Origin: Glaciecola flavus
Lineage (GTDB): Bacteria; Pseudomonadota; Gammaproteobacteria; Enterobacterales; Alteromonadaceae
DNA length: 64,000 nucleotides
Direction: 5' to 3'
Assembly: GCF_042646125.1 (NCBI RefSeq)
Contig: NZ_JBHRSW010000004.1
Coordinates: 62,001 to 126,000, forward strand
A program made the position numbers and the translations under genes. The notes below the pieces were generated by a model, which saw only the letters and a program-made list of their open reading frames with translations, did no database searches and had not been told where the DNA came from. Positions within the stretch are counted from its first letter, which is position 1. Every line of letters begins with the position of its first letter. Shown here piece by piece: positions 43,111 through 52,615 of the stretch.

Positions 43111-44633
43111 TGATTTATACTGAAACACCGCGTCGCAAGCAAATTAATGCGAATGTAAGTTGGGGGCATTGGTTTGCTTTTGCCAATATTTTTATCGCTA
43201 TTGGCATCGCATCGATCTATCTATTTTCTACACCTATTGCCGATACGCCAATTAGCTTCTTATACCTCATCACAACATGGCTCGGGCATACCAGTTTTAT
43301 CACTTTTTTGTGTTTTGTGATTATTATACTGCCGCTTTGTTATCAACTCACTAACACACGAATACTAAGAGCAGTGGCTTCAACTGTATCCGCTATTGGG
43401 CTCGCCTTACTGGCTTTTGATGCGCTAATTTACAACAAAACAGGCTTTCACATTAGCTTTAGCTCTGCCGCGCTTATACGTTCCGAAACACAAGTTCAAG
43501 CCAGTGCATTTGGCTGGCTGCAATGGTTTTATTTGATTCTACTTTTTGTCATTTGGTTGATGCTCCAACTGGTCATAGCAAATGCTATTAATCACCGTCT
43601 TACCCGCTTAAAAAATATCAAATATACGCAGTACATTACCGCCTTTTTGGTCGTCTGCTTTGTCTCAAGTCACGGTATTCACGTATGGGCGGACGCTCGC
43701 TTATATACACCCGTTTTAAAACAAGACAACATGTTCCCCTTGTCGTATCCTGCGACGGCAAAAACCCTAATGGCTAGATATGGCTTACTCGACCTCGAAA
43801 TGCGACAACAGCAAGCAGAGCTGCAGTACCAAGTTGGGAGTGGCTTTGTTTACCCACCTCAGCCAGTATATTGCAGCGTGAATTCTGGTGTGAAAGTCAT
43901 CGTCTTAGCCTCATTAGAAAGTGCTGAGTATGCTGCACTGAGCAAAATAGAGAGCAACCAATATCATTTGGTTACCCACGAAGACAACAGTGACGCTTTT
44001 TTACGAAAGCTCACATATGGCATCCCCAATAACATGGCGGAATTAAGTTCAGTACCGCCGGTAATGACTGACTTGTTAGATGCGTTTAATGTACCCAATC
44101 AAGTGTACTTGCACTCCCCCGACATTGATGGCAAAGGCTTGCACATTCAAGATGATTTCAACAACTTTATTGCGGACATTGAAAAAAGTGACAGTGGTCT
44201 GTTTATTGGCTTACTCAATGCAAATGAATTAAAAACAATAGATCTTAGCCGCTACGCAAGTGATTCAAACTTGTTAGTCATTGCAAAACAAGACTCCCAA
44301 GCACATTTCATGTTGTATTCCAATTTTACAGATACATCGCAAGCCTCATCCAATGAGGATATCGCTCCTACTGTTTTACGTCAATTTGGCTGTTTAGCCG
44401 ATGTGAATCGTTACTCTACGGGGCAAGCATTACAGTCCCCAACTCGTAATTGGATAGTCAGCACTAACGACGAAAACCTTGTTATTTTGCACTACCCTCG
44501 CTTGAGTGAAGTATCTCGAGATGGCAGTTACAAGGTTGTCGATGTCGTCGAACAAAAAGAATTACTGACTGATATAGATACTAACATGCTAAGCAGGAGT
44601 ATCAGACATTTAGAAACTTTCACGCAAAAGTGA
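43110..44633 (+). CDS. PbgA/YejM-like inner-membrane protein with reduced sulfatase-fold domain
   Basis: A 507-residue protein. The first ~190 residues are a DUF3413 membrane domain with five membrane segments (RRKQINANVSWGHWFAFANI at the start, PVSFLYL-like positions after). The remainder should be the alkaline-phosphatase-like periplasmic domain, which in E. coli PbgA (586 residues) senses LPS and regulates LpxC; here it is ~80 residues shorter and the usual sulfatase motifs are hard to find. The gene order yejK-yejL-this supports orthology. It probably retains an LPS-related role without catalysis. Confidence 0.8.
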   Translation: MIYTETPRRKQINANVSWGHWFAFANIFIAIGIASIYLFSTPIADTPISFLYLITTWLGHTSFITFLCFVIIILPLCYQLTNTRILRAVASTVSAIGLALLAFDALIYNKTGFHISFSSAALIRSETQVQASAFGWLQWFYLILLFVIWLMLQLVIANAINHRLTRLKNIKYTQYITAFLVVCFVSSHGIHVWADARLYTPVLKQDNMFPLSYPATAKTLMARYGLLDLEMRQQQAELQYQVGSGFVYPPQPVYCSVNSGVKVIVLASLESAEYAALSKIESNQYHLVTHEDNSDAFLRKLTYGIPNNMAELSSVPPVMTDLLDAFNVPNQVYLHSPDIDGKGLHIQDDFNNFIADIEKSDSGLFIGLLNANELKTIDLSRYASDSNLLVIAKQDSQAHFMLYSNFTDTSQASSNEDIAPTVLRQFGCLADVNRYSTGQALQSPTRNWIVSTNDENLVILHYPRLSEVSRDGSYKVVDVVEQKELLTDIDTNMLSRSIRHLETFTQK

Positions 44634-44668
44634 CGATCACAATAAAAGTAACTATCACAATACTGTGA

Positions 44669-44686
44669 ATAAAACGGCGTTTTTAT
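44669..44686 (+). terminator. Weak hairpin after the PbgA-like gene
   Basis: ATAAAAC-GGC-GTTTTTAT, with a T-rich right arm; short A-T stem. A second small stem TCACA-ATAC-TGTGA lies at 44655-44668. Confidence 0.35.
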
Positions 44687-44840
44687 AAAATAAAACGGAA
44701 GTTCTAACGAAATTATCAAGAAACATTTTAAATTTCTTCACTTCGAACTTGGGCATGTTGCGCTATCAATTGGCTGTGTATAGAGTGCATAACACAGTTT
44801 TTAAACCGACACCCTAAACAACTGATAAACGGAACATCTC

Positions 44841-45704
44841 ATGACTGCCAAACCAATGAAGCTAAAAAAAATGAACTATACAAAATCACTTTGCTCACTC
44901 GGCGTTTGCTTAGCCCTATCCAGTATTAGCCAATTAAGCCATGCAGGTGCATGGGTGGCGGCAAAAGGAAATGGCTACAACAAATTATCCTACAACAGTT
45001 ACAGTGCAGACGAATTTGAAGGCGAAAACGCGGATTTTGGTGAGTTTGACAGTACACAAGTTACTTTTTATGGCGAGTATGGCTTAGGCAACAACTTTGG
45101 TATTTTTGGTTCGCTTTCACACCAAGACTTAGAACAAACTGACGCTTCTGGTAACGCGACAACAGGCAGTGGTCTCAGTGACTTGGAGATTGGTATAAAA
45201 TACCAATGGCAAGCGGATCCATTTGTACTCTCCACATCCCTCTTAGTTAAACTTCCCTATCTTTACGATGAAAATGATCCCCTACCAACAGGTAATGGGC
45301 AAGAAGACGTAGAATTCAAAGTACTGATTGGTAAAAGCTTGTATCCATATGGCTATTTTGGAGTGGAAGCAGGATATCGCTATCGTGCCGATGCCCCCTC
45401 TGACGAGTACCGTTACTTAATTGAATACGGCTATGATATTACTGAGCAGGTATATTTCCGCACCAAGCTAGATGGTATATTGAGTGCAAATAATGCGGAT
45501 GCGGATCCTAACGCACCAGTGGGAAATTTATCGTTGGTACCCGAGTTTGACCTAGGAAAACTAGAATTAACTGTAGGCTATAATTTTAAACAAGGTAAGA
45601 GCAAGTCTAAATGGGGTATTGAGTTTACCTACACAGATGAAATATATGGTGACAATGCCCTTCAAGGTGAAACACTTTCATTAGGAATTACGCGTGTTTT
45701 CTAG
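44841..45704 (+). CDS. Outer-membrane beta-barrel protein (XagA-like)
   Basis: A 287-residue exported protein with a signal peptide (ending LSHAG, cut before AWVAAKGNGYNKLSY) and a beta-strand pattern with a C-terminal Phe, as in outer-membrane barrels. The start of the mature part (GAWVAAKGNGYNKL) resembles XagA-type proteins that sit beside GT2 glycosyltransferases in exopolysaccharide loci; this resemblance is tentative. CGGAAC may be the ribosome site. The stop is inside the next gene's first codons, so it is the first gene of the long operon. A role in glycan secretion is inferred. Confidence 0.7.
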   Translation: MTAKPMKLKKMNYTKSLCSLGVCLALSSISQLSHAGAWVAAKGNGYNKLSYNSYSADEFEGENADFGEFDSTQVTFYGEYGLGNNFGIFGSLSHQDLEQTDASGNATTGSGLSDLEIGIKYQWQADPFVLSTSLLVKLPYLYDENDPLPTGNGQEDVEFKVLIGKSLYPYGYFGVEAGYRYRADAPSDEYRYLIEYGYDITEQVYFRTKLDGILSANNADADPNAPVGNLSLVPEFDLGKLELTVGYNFKQGKSKSKWGIEFTYTDEIYGDNALQGETLSLGITRVF

Positions 45705-47217
45705 TGATTTACCTTTATGGGGAGCAGTGTTGATGTCTCTCCATCTATGTTTATTAATTATGTTGTGTTTTTTTGGCATGCACCGTCTATCGATGGTGCT
45801 TCGCTGGTTTTATTACAAAAACAAACGTGCCGTTGTGAGCTCGCGATTTAAAACTTTACCTAAAGTAACGGTACAAATTCCTTTGTTTAATGAAAGAATG
45901 GTGGCCGAAAGGATTGTTGATGCAGTGTGTGCGTTTGATTATCCGAGCGAATTACTACAAATTCAAATTGTTGATGATTCGACCGACGAAACAGTCGGTA
46001 TCACCGCTACGCGCGTGCAGTATTATAAAAAACAAGGCATCAATATTGAACACGTCACGCGTACCAACCGACAAGGTTACAAAGCAGGTGCACTAAAAAA
46101 TGCAATGGAGACAGCAACGGGAGAGTTTATTGCCATTTTTGACGCAGACTTTATTCCCCACCCGAGCATTATTTTAGACACGATACACGAGTTTACCGAT
46201 GAAAAAGTCGGTATGGTGCAGTACCGTTGGGAGCATTTAAATCGTCATAATAGTAAAATGACAGAAACTCAAGCTATGATGTTAGATGCCCACTTTAGCT
46301 TGGAGCAAACGGTTAGATGCAACAGCGGTATGCTACTTAATTTTAATGGTACAGCTGGAATATGGCGTACAAAAACAATTATTGACGCAGGACATTGGTC
46401 TGCGGACACCCTCACCGAAGACTTGGATTTAAGTTACCGCGCCCAACTAAAAGGTTGGAAAATGCACTACTTAAACGATGTCGTTTGCCACGGTGAATTA
46501 CCCGCTGACATGAATGCATTTAAAAGCCAGCAACATCGCTGGGCAAAAGGCGGTATACAAGTTATGAAAAAGATGCTTGTTACCGTTTGGCGCGCACCTA
46601 TTTCTTTAAAAATGAAGATTGAAGCAAGTTTTCATTTGTCTAACAACCTTGCTTATTTTGTGATGTTAGTCGACACCCTATTCTTTTTACTACCTAGCTT
46701 ATGGTTACGCGAAAAATACCAAACCGAACAAATGCTCTGGTTAGATGTTCCCTTGCTATTACTCAGCTCAGGTGGTCACTTGGTTTATTTGTATTTTGGG
46801 CAGATAGCGCTCAATCACTCGCCTTGGCGGGCTTTGCTTCATATTCCACGGCTCATTGTGATGGGCATTCGCCTCGCATTCAACAATGCTAATGCCGCAG
46901 TAGAAGCATTACAAGGCTTAGAAAGTGAGTTTGTTCGCACCCCTAAAAGTGGCGAATTGAGCAAAGTCGATGTGCCGGTACCCGTCATCGAAAACAAGCC
47001 TGAAAAATCAAATTTTGCACTCAGCTTGTACCAAGCCGTGCCGCCCAAAGGCGCCTTTTTCGAACTGGCATTAGCGATCATTTATTGCATTGTCTTTGCT
47101 TGGGCTGTGCAACAAGAACTTTGGTTACTGCTTCCTTTTATATTTCTATTAATGTGTGGCTTTATTAGTGCAGCAAAACAGAGTTTTGTTGGGCAAATCA
47201 AGTTGTCTAAACAGTAA
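45694..47217 (+). CDS. Membrane GT2 glycosyltransferase (cellulose-synthase-like)
   Basis: A 507-residue processive-type glycosyltransferase: two N-terminal and several C-terminal membrane segments around a GT-A domain with PKVTVQIPLFNE, VDDSTDET, the metal-binding FDADF, the catalytic TEDLDLSYR and the Q-x-x-R-W motif (QQHRWAKGG). This set is typical of enzymes that polymerise and export beta-linked chains. The GTG start overlaps the barrel gene by eleven bases, with AGGAA upstream. It is the second gene of the operon; the sugar made is not readable from the sequence. Confidence 0.88.
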   Translation: MFSSDLPLWGAVLMSLHLCLLIMLCFFGMHRLSMVLRWFYYKNKRAVVSSRFKTLPKVTVQIPLFNERMVAERIVDAVCAFDYPSELLQIQIVDDSTDETVGITATRVQYYKKQGINIEHVTRTNRQGYKAGALKNAMETATGEFIAIFDADFIPHPSIILDTIHEFTDEKVGMVQYRWEHLNRHNSKMTETQAMMLDAHFSLEQTVRCNSGMLLNFNGTAGIWRTKTIIDAGHWSADTLTEDLDLSYRAQLKGWKMHYLNDVVCHGELPADMNAFKSQQHRWAKGGIQVMKKMLVTVWRAPISLKMKIEASFHLSNNLAYFVMLVDTLFFLLPSLWLREKYQTEQMLWLDVPLLLLSSGGHLVYLYFGQIALNHSPWRALLHIPRLIVMGIRLAFNNANAAVEALQGLESEFVRTPKSGELSKVDVPVPVIENKPEKSNFALSLYQAVPPKGAFFELALAIIYCIVFAWAVQQELWLLLPFIFLLMCGFISAAKQSFVGQIKLSKQ

Positions 47218-47228
47218 GGGAAGCCGTA

Positions 47229-48608
47229 ATGCCAATTCGACAGCCTTTGCAAAACTTAAACAATAAAACGCTTGTTGCACTGGCTGTTTTATTGTTGTCG
47301 ATATTGGCGAGTTTTCCTCTAGCCAACACAAATTGGGCGCAAGTAAAATCTCTAGGCTTGGGTTGGATGACCGTTGCACAATATATATCTGCCAGCCTTG
47401 CTATGATAATTGTATGGCGCTTCGGCCCACAATCTAATCGCTGGCGTGATTACGTCACTTTATTGATTTTTGCTATCGCCATTCGATTGTTCTTAGTACC
47501 TGTAGACACCTACACTTCAAACGATGTAGACAGGTACATGTTTGACGGTAAAGTTGCCTTAAGCGGTTATGACCCATATCGAGTCAATCACAATGCCCCT
47601 GAACTAGAGACGCTCAGACAAACATGGCCGACACCCGAAGAGCATGCTAAGTATCCGACACTCTATCCACCGGCAGCCATTGGCTTGTACGCGCTATCTG
47701 CCGCGAGTGGCTCTGAGTATGCAGAGTTAGTTTGGAAGTTTCTTTCGTTTGTTGCCAGTAGTTTAACTGTCGTTATTATGATGCTCGTACTGAAAGGAAT
47801 AGGCAAGTTAAAGCACTTTTCCCTCGTTGCTTTTTCACCAATATTGATTTTTGAAGCCGGAGTAGGCGCGCACATTGACGCTTTTTCAAGCCTGGTGGTA
47901 AGTGCGGCATTGCTGGCATACCAGCGTAAAAACTTTGCACTGAGTGGAATGGCAATCGCTTTTGGTGCATTGAGTAAGTTAATGCCTATTTTATTGCTTA
48001 TTCCTTTGTTTTTTTCAATGAACAAGCTTAGTCACGCATTAAAGTTTGCACTGGCTGCAGTGATTACTGTCGCGGCTGGGTATTTGATTGTTTTATCTTT
48101 GGGTATGCAAGCGATTGGTAGTACGCCCGTATTTTTCGAAAAATGGAGAAATGCCGCGCCATTGTTTGATGCCTTATCTCTGGTATTAAGCGGATACTAT
48201 TTATTGGCGTTTATAGTGGCCACACTTTTTATTTCGTTTTGTCTTAACGTGATATGGACTTGGAAACACAGCCCCTCAACTGAATCAAATACCTTGTTAG
48301 CGGTTACCCCAGCGTTACAATGGATATTGATTGTGCCACTATTGCTCAGTCCAGTGGTGTTCCCTTGGTATTTAATGGTACTAGTACCTTTATTTGCCTT
48401 GCGCCCCACTTTTTTTCTAGCAGCTTGGTTTAGTCTACTACCATTATCTTATTTGGTTCTGAATCAATTTGCCTGCTGTCACATTTGGGCACCGCTCGAA
48501 TGGACGAATTATTTACTTGCGGTCGGGCTCGTCTTAGGGCTTATTCTCGACCAACTTTATTTATCTTGTAACACAACGGAATCTTGTAACCATGGTCAAC
48601 TTGCTTAA
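47229..48608 (+). CDS. Multi-pass glycosyltransferase, GT87/DUF2029-like
   Basis: A 459-residue protein with about eleven membrane segments. The loop after the second-third segment carries SNDVDRYMFDGKVALSGYDPYRVNHNAP (in pieces NDVDRYMFDGKVALSGYDPY), the D-x-x-R-Y pattern of GT-C enzymes that use lipid-linked mannose or glucose, such as GT87 and alpha-mannosyltransferases. GGGAAG ribosome site. Its last 17 bases overlap the FAD/ferredoxin fusion gene. A lipid-linked sugar donor could be made by the DPM-like GT2 at 50937 in the same operon. Confidence 0.8.
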   Translation: MPIRQPLQNLNNKTLVALAVLLLSILASFPLANTNWAQVKSLGLGWMTVAQYISASLAMIIVWRFGPQSNRWRDYVTLLIFAIAIRLFLVPVDTYTSNDVDRYMFDGKVALSGYDPYRVNHNAPELETLRQTWPTPEEHAKYPTLYPPAAIGLYALSAASGSEYAELVWKFLSFVASSLTVVIMMLVLKGIGKLKHFSLVAFSPILIFEAGVGAHIDAFSSLVVSAALLAYQRKNFALSGMAIAFGALSKLMPILLLIPLFFSMNKLSHALKFALAAVITVAAGYLIVLSLGMQAIGSTPVFFEKWRNAAPLFDALSLVLSGYYLLAFIVATLFISFCLNVIWTWKHSPSTESNTLLAVTPALQWILIVPLLLSPVVFPWYLMVLVPLFALRPTFFLAAWFSLLPLSYLVLNQFACCHIWAPLEWTNYLLAVGLVLGLILDQLYLSCNTTESCNHGQLA

Positions 48609-50925
48609 AAACTATACTCATTGGCTTCACGGTCAATGGCCCGACGGTAAAACGGAAACCTTACCTGCTATTGACGAAAACGGTAAAAGCTCTCTTAGTG
48701 GTGTGTACGTTGTTGGCGATTTGACCGGTATTCCACTGCTGAAATTTTCAGCTGACTCCGGCGCGAAAGCGGTAGCAGACATCACTCGGGACAGCAGCTT
48801 TCAAAAAAGAAGCGCAAGTGAAGATATATACGATATTGCTATCATAGGTGGTGGCGTAAGCGGATATTCTGCCGCAATAGAAGCACAAAAAGCCGGTCTA
48901 AAGTACGTGTTGATCGAAGCAAGTAAAGCGTTTTCAACCATTGCGAACTTCCCTAAAGGCAAACCAATTTATACTTACCCAACGGATATGAAGCCAGCAG
49001 GCGAATTGTCGTTTGAGCAAGATGTTTCTACCAAAGAAAAGCTTCTAGATAGCTTAATGCTGCAAGCAAGAGCATCTGGCATCGAGCCAACAATAGGCGT
49101 CGTAAACAAAATTGCTAAGCACGGCAGCACTCTCTCTTTAGATCTCGAAAACGACAAGGCAATTAAAGCGCATCGTGTGGTGGTCGCAATTGGTCGCGCC
49201 GGAAAATACCGAGAGCTGGGTGTAGAAGGTGAGTCTAAAGCAGTAAACCGCTTACATGATCCAGCAGACTACAAAGGTAAAGATGTCTTAGTCGTCGGTG
49301 GTGGTGACAGTGCAGTAGAATCGGCAATAGCGGTGGCAGAAGCAGGCGCAAATGTCACACTTTCATATCGTCAGTCAGAGTTTACAAGACCAAAACCAGA
49401 GAACCAAGATCGCCTTAAGCAAGCAGAAGCTGACAAACTTGTTAATGTTGTGACCAAAAGTGAAGTCAAACAAATTAACGATGATAGCGTGCAGCTTTAT
49501 GTCCCCGACCAAGGGAGCGAGGTGGTCGTCAAAAATGACGCCGTCTTGACAATGCTGGGTAGAGAAGCGCCGTTAGCCTTTTTCAGAAAAAGTAAAATGG
49601 CAATACAAGGCGAAGGCACGGCACTCGGCTGGATTGCATTTGCTTTTTTCATGTTATTCGCTATTGGGGTCTACGACTGGAAAAACTGGGGCTTCTTAAA
49701 TGGCTTATGGAGCTTAACGCAGTTTCCCAATACCATGCCTTCTGTGTTATCAGGTTTGGGAGAATGGTGGCAGAGTGAAATAGATGATCGCACAAGCTTG
49801 ATAAGCACCATAGCCTACTCAATGAAAAGCCGTTCTTTTTACTACACGTTTGTATATACCTCGGCGATCGGTATTTTTGGTTACCTGCGGATCAAAAACC
49901 GCAATACACCCTATGTAAAAGTACAAACCATTACTTTGTTTTCTATACAAGCCATTCCACTATTTTTGCTACCCGAGGTCTTCTTACCTTGGATGGGCTA
50001 CAATGGCGCATTTGATAGCGGCATAGGACAAAGCATCGCAAATAGCTTGTTCCCGAGTTATATTTCCGCTCAAGAGCTCGCCGCGCAACAATGGCCTGAG
50101 TGGGGACATCCTCGCGCATACTGGCACGCCTATGGCTTTATATTGGCTTGGCCACTCAACGTATATAACGTGTTTACCCCTACGCCTATTATGGGCTGGT
50201 TAATTATTAGCGCCATCCAAACTTTCGTTATCATTCCATTGCTTGTTTACAAATGGGGTAAGGGCGCATATTGCGGGTGGATTTGCTCCTGTGGTGCTTT
50301 GGCTGAAACGGTGGGTGATAAACAACGTCATAAAATGCCGCACGGCCCATTTTGGAACAAGTTAAACATGCTAGGACAAGCCATTTTGCTTGTTGCTTTT
50401 ATCATGTTGGTCATTCGCATTACAGGCTGGATATGGCCTGACTCGTGGATGAATAATAGTTTCGTGTTCTTGCTAGAAGGTAAAAATTCAGATGGACAAC
50501 TCACTAATCCATTTGCTTGGAAATGGATAGTGGATGTGCTGCTTGGAGGCATACTCGGTGTCGGCCTGTACTTTAAGTTTTCGGGCAGAACTTGGTGCAG
50601 ATTCGCCTGCCCACTAGCCGCCCTCATGCATATTTATGCGCGTTTTTCTAAATTCAGAATTTTTGCAGAAAAAAGCAAATGTATTAGCTGTAATCAATGT
50701 ACCAGTGTTTGTCACCAAGGCATCGATGTAATGAACTTTGCAAACAAGGGCAAGCCGATGGAAGATCCTCAATGCGTTCGCTGTTCCGCGTGTGTCAGCA
50801 CCTGCCCTACTGGCGTGTTGAGCTTCGGCGAAATCAATAAGAAAACAGGCGAAATTGCACGTAAAGATTCACTCGCAGCCAGTAAAGTTCAAATGTCTGA
50901 AGTCATTTACAAAGCAAAAGTTTAA
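48592..50925 (+). CDS. FAD/NAD(P) oxidoreductase fused to membrane domain and ferredoxin
   Basis: A 777-residue electron-transfer fusion. Residues 1-65 resemble the C-terminal flavin-binding end of thioredoxin-reductase-like proteins (GVYVVGDLTGIPLLKFSADSG) placed in front. Then FAD motif GGGVSG (~86-91), NAD(P) motif GGGDSA (~236-241), five or six membrane segments (~345-660) with NapH/NosR-type cysteine pairs (Cys561/565/567; Cys669/673) and a two-cluster ferredoxin with Cys697/700/703/707 and Cys728/731/734/738. It would bring electrons from NAD(P)H to the membrane or out through it. In the operon it may feed reducing power to the radical SAM or arsenic-reducing step; that is inference. 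Confidence 0.82.
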   Translation: MVNLLKNYTHWLHGQWPDGKTETLPAIDENGKSSLSGVYVVGDLTGIPLLKFSADSGAKAVADITRDSSFQKRSASEDIYDIAIIGGGVSGYSAAIEAQKAGLKYVLIEASKAFSTIANFPKGKPIYTYPTDMKPAGELSFEQDVSTKEKLLDSLMLQARASGIEPTIGVVNKIAKHGSTLSLDLENDKAIKAHRVVVAIGRAGKYRELGVEGESKAVNRLHDPADYKGKDVLVVGGGDSAVESAIAVAEAGANVTLSYRQSEFTRPKPENQDRLKQAEADKLVNVVTKSEVKQINDDSVQLYVPDQGSEVVVKNDAVLTMLGREAPLAFFRKSKMAIQGEGTALGWIAFAFFMLFAIGVYDWKNWGFLNGLWSLTQFPNTMPSVLSGLGEWWQSEIDDRTSLISTIAYSMKSRSFYYTFVYTSAIGIFGYLRIKNRNTPYVKVQTITLFSIQAIPLFLLPEVFLPWMGYNGAFDSGIGQSIANSLFPSYISAQELAAQQWPEWGHPRAYWHAYGFILAWPLNVYNVFTPTPIMGWLIISAIQTFVIIPLLVYKWGKGAYCGWICSCGALAETVGDKQRHKMPHGPFWNKLNMLGQAILLVAFIMLVIRITGWIWPDSWMNNSFVFLLEGKNSDGQLTNPFAWKWIVDVLLGGILGVGLYFKFSGRTWCRFACPLAALMHIYARFSKFRIFAEKSKCISCNQCTSVCHQGIDVMNFANKGKPMEDPQCVRCSACVSTCPTGVLSFGEINKKTGEIARKDSLAASKVQMSEVIYKAKV

Positions 50926-50936
50926 AAGGCGCGTAT

Positions 50937-51683
50937 ATGTACTTCGACAAAAAAGTCACAGTAGTGATGCCAGCTCTCAATGAGGCAAAAGCAATTGGTA
51001 AGGTAGTCAGCGAGTTAAAAGCCTTGAGGCATCAACACAAAGCCACGATAGATGAGATTATCGTATGCGACAATGGATCAACCGACGACACCGCCGCCGT
51101 TTGTGAAAGCCTCGGAGCAACAGTGGTGAAGCAAGTGATTGGCGGTTACGGCATTGCCTGCTTAACTGCCATAGATGCAATCGTTGATACTGACATTGTA
51201 TTGTTTGTCGATGCTGATGACTCTTGCGACATATCACAAGCGCACTCTCTCCTTCAGGGAGTGATAGATGGAGCCGACCTTGTTATCGGCTCTCGCGTAT
51301 TGGGTAATATCGAAAAAGGAGCATTGACTCCCTTACAGAGATTTGGCAATGCACTTTCTAGCGTACTCATTCGGCTCTTGTGGCACCACCCGATTACTGA
51401 TCTTGGTCCTTTCAGAGCGATTAAAATGCACTCACTCAAACAACTCGACATGCAAGATAAAAAGTTTGGTTGGACAGTGGAAATGCAAGTAAAAGCTATT
51501 CAACTCGGTCTAATAGTCAGAGAGACGGCGGTTAATTCTAAGGTAAGGATTGGCAAGTCGAAAATAAGCGGCACGATCCGCGGCTCGATTGGCGCAGGTA
51601 TCGGGATACTCTCGATGATAGCCAAACTTAGGTGGCAACAACGAGACTTTAGAAAAGCCAGTCTAGCGCAGTCTAACAATTAA
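50937..51683 (+). CDS. DPM-like GT2 glycosyltransferase
   Basis: A 248-residue soluble GT2 enzyme like dolichol-phosphate mannose/glucose synthases: VTVVMPALNEAKAIGKVV, IIVCDNGSTDDT, the metal site FVDADDSCD and DLVIGSRVLG. No membrane tail. Enzymes of this group move a sugar from a nucleotide donor to polyprenyl phosphate, which could supply the GT87-like enzyme earlier in the operon. Ribosome site AAAGGCG. Similar genes accompany TIGR04282 proteins in rSAM-associated clusters (family knowledge). Confidence 0.83.
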   Translation: MYFDKKVTVVMPALNEAKAIGKVVSELKALRHQHKATIDEIIVCDNGSTDDTAAVCESLGATVVKQVIGGYGIACLTAIDAIVDTDIVLFVDADDSCDISQAHSLLQGVIDGADLVIGSRVLGNIEKGALTPLQRFGNALSSVLIRLLWHHPITDLGPFRAIKMHSLKQLDMQDKKFGWTVEMQVKAIQLGLIVRETAVNSKVRIGKSKISGTIRGSIGAGIGILSMIAKLRWQQRDFRKASLAQSNN

Positions 51684-51724
51684 GTAGGCTCTGGCAAGCA
51701 TCAAGCAATACGGTGATATAACTA

Positions 51725-52615
51725 ATGAAGAACAATCAAAAAAATAAACGAATCTTGTTTAAGGTGGCAAGTGCATTTTTTGTACTACTGGTGTTATTAG
51801 TTGGTTATAAAGGCTATGGGTACTACAAATTGATGGATCCCGATCCACTTACGTACTGGGATGCAAGCAACGAAAGTAACACGAGCAAAATTTCGCATCT
51901 AAAATGGCAACAAATTTTGAGTAAGTATGTTCATCCTTCTCCAGAGCTTGGTATTAATCTATTTGATTACGGTGGTGTGAGTGATGAGGACTATGAGCTG
52001 CTAGACACATACCTCAATGAAATGGCCGCTTTAGATCCAAGAGCTTATGCAAAGGACGAACAAAAAGCTTATTGGATTAATTTGTATAATGCGATCACGA
52101 TTAAAGTTATCTTGGATGAGTATCCAGTCGAGTCGATCAAAGAGACGGGTGAAGGCTTAGTTGGTTCTGGTCCATGGGATGACAAACTCATTGCAATCAA
52201 CGGGGTTGAGCTAAGCTTAAACAATATTGAACATGGTATTTTACGCAGAATTTGGAGCGATAATCGCATTCATTACGGCGTAAACTGCGCCAGTGTTGGC
52301 TGCCCTGATTTATCCGCTCAAGCTTATACTTCGGACACCTTGGATGCGCATTTAGCAGAATCAGCTAAAGGCTTCATCAATAACCCCAGAGGGGTTAACT
52401 TCACCGAAGACAAACTTATACTATCGAGTATTTTTAACTGGTTTGTATCGGATTTTGGCGGCAGTGAAGAAAACTTGCTCACAGATTTACAAAAGCATGC
52501 CACACCAGATTTGGCGAAACGCCTCAGCACTTACAAGGGCTCAATCAAATATGATTATGACTGGCGTCTAAACGATACCAGCCTCTTATTGCCAGAGTCT
52601 GAAGGAGACGAATAA
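51725..52615 (+). CDS. DUF547-domain protein, membrane-anchored
   Basis: A 296-residue protein with one N-terminal membrane segment (residues ~12-29). The DUF547 core is clear: DPRAYAKDEQKAYWINLYNAITIKVILD (in pieces AYWINLYNAITIKVI), IEHGILRRIW and the cysteine pair in GVNCASVGCPDLS. The function of DUF547 is unknown; fold predictions link it to papain/transglutaminase-like proteins, and the Cys-x4-Cys is conserved. Gene order with TIGR04282 and GT2 enzymes recurs in bacteria. It ends one base before the next gene. Confidence 0.85.
   Translation: MKNNQKNKRILFKVASAFFVLLVLLVGYKGYGYYKLMDPDPLTYWDASNESNTSKISHLKWQQILSKYVHPSPELGINLFDYGGVSDEDYELLDTYLNEMAALDPRAYAKDEQKAYWINLYNAITIKVILDEYPVESIKETGEGLVGSGPWDDKLIAINGVELSLNNIEHGILRRIWSDNRIHYGVNCASVGCPDLSAQAYTSDTLDAHLAESAKGFINNPRGVNFTEDKLILSSIFNWFVSDFGGSEENLLTDLQKHATPDLAKRLSTYKGSIKYDYDWRLNDTSLLLPESEGDE

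Noticed and set aside
44655..44668. TCACA-N4-TGTGA read as a CRP site
   Set aside because: A CRP site is TGTGA-N6-TCACA; here the halves are reversed and closer, so it is a small hairpin.
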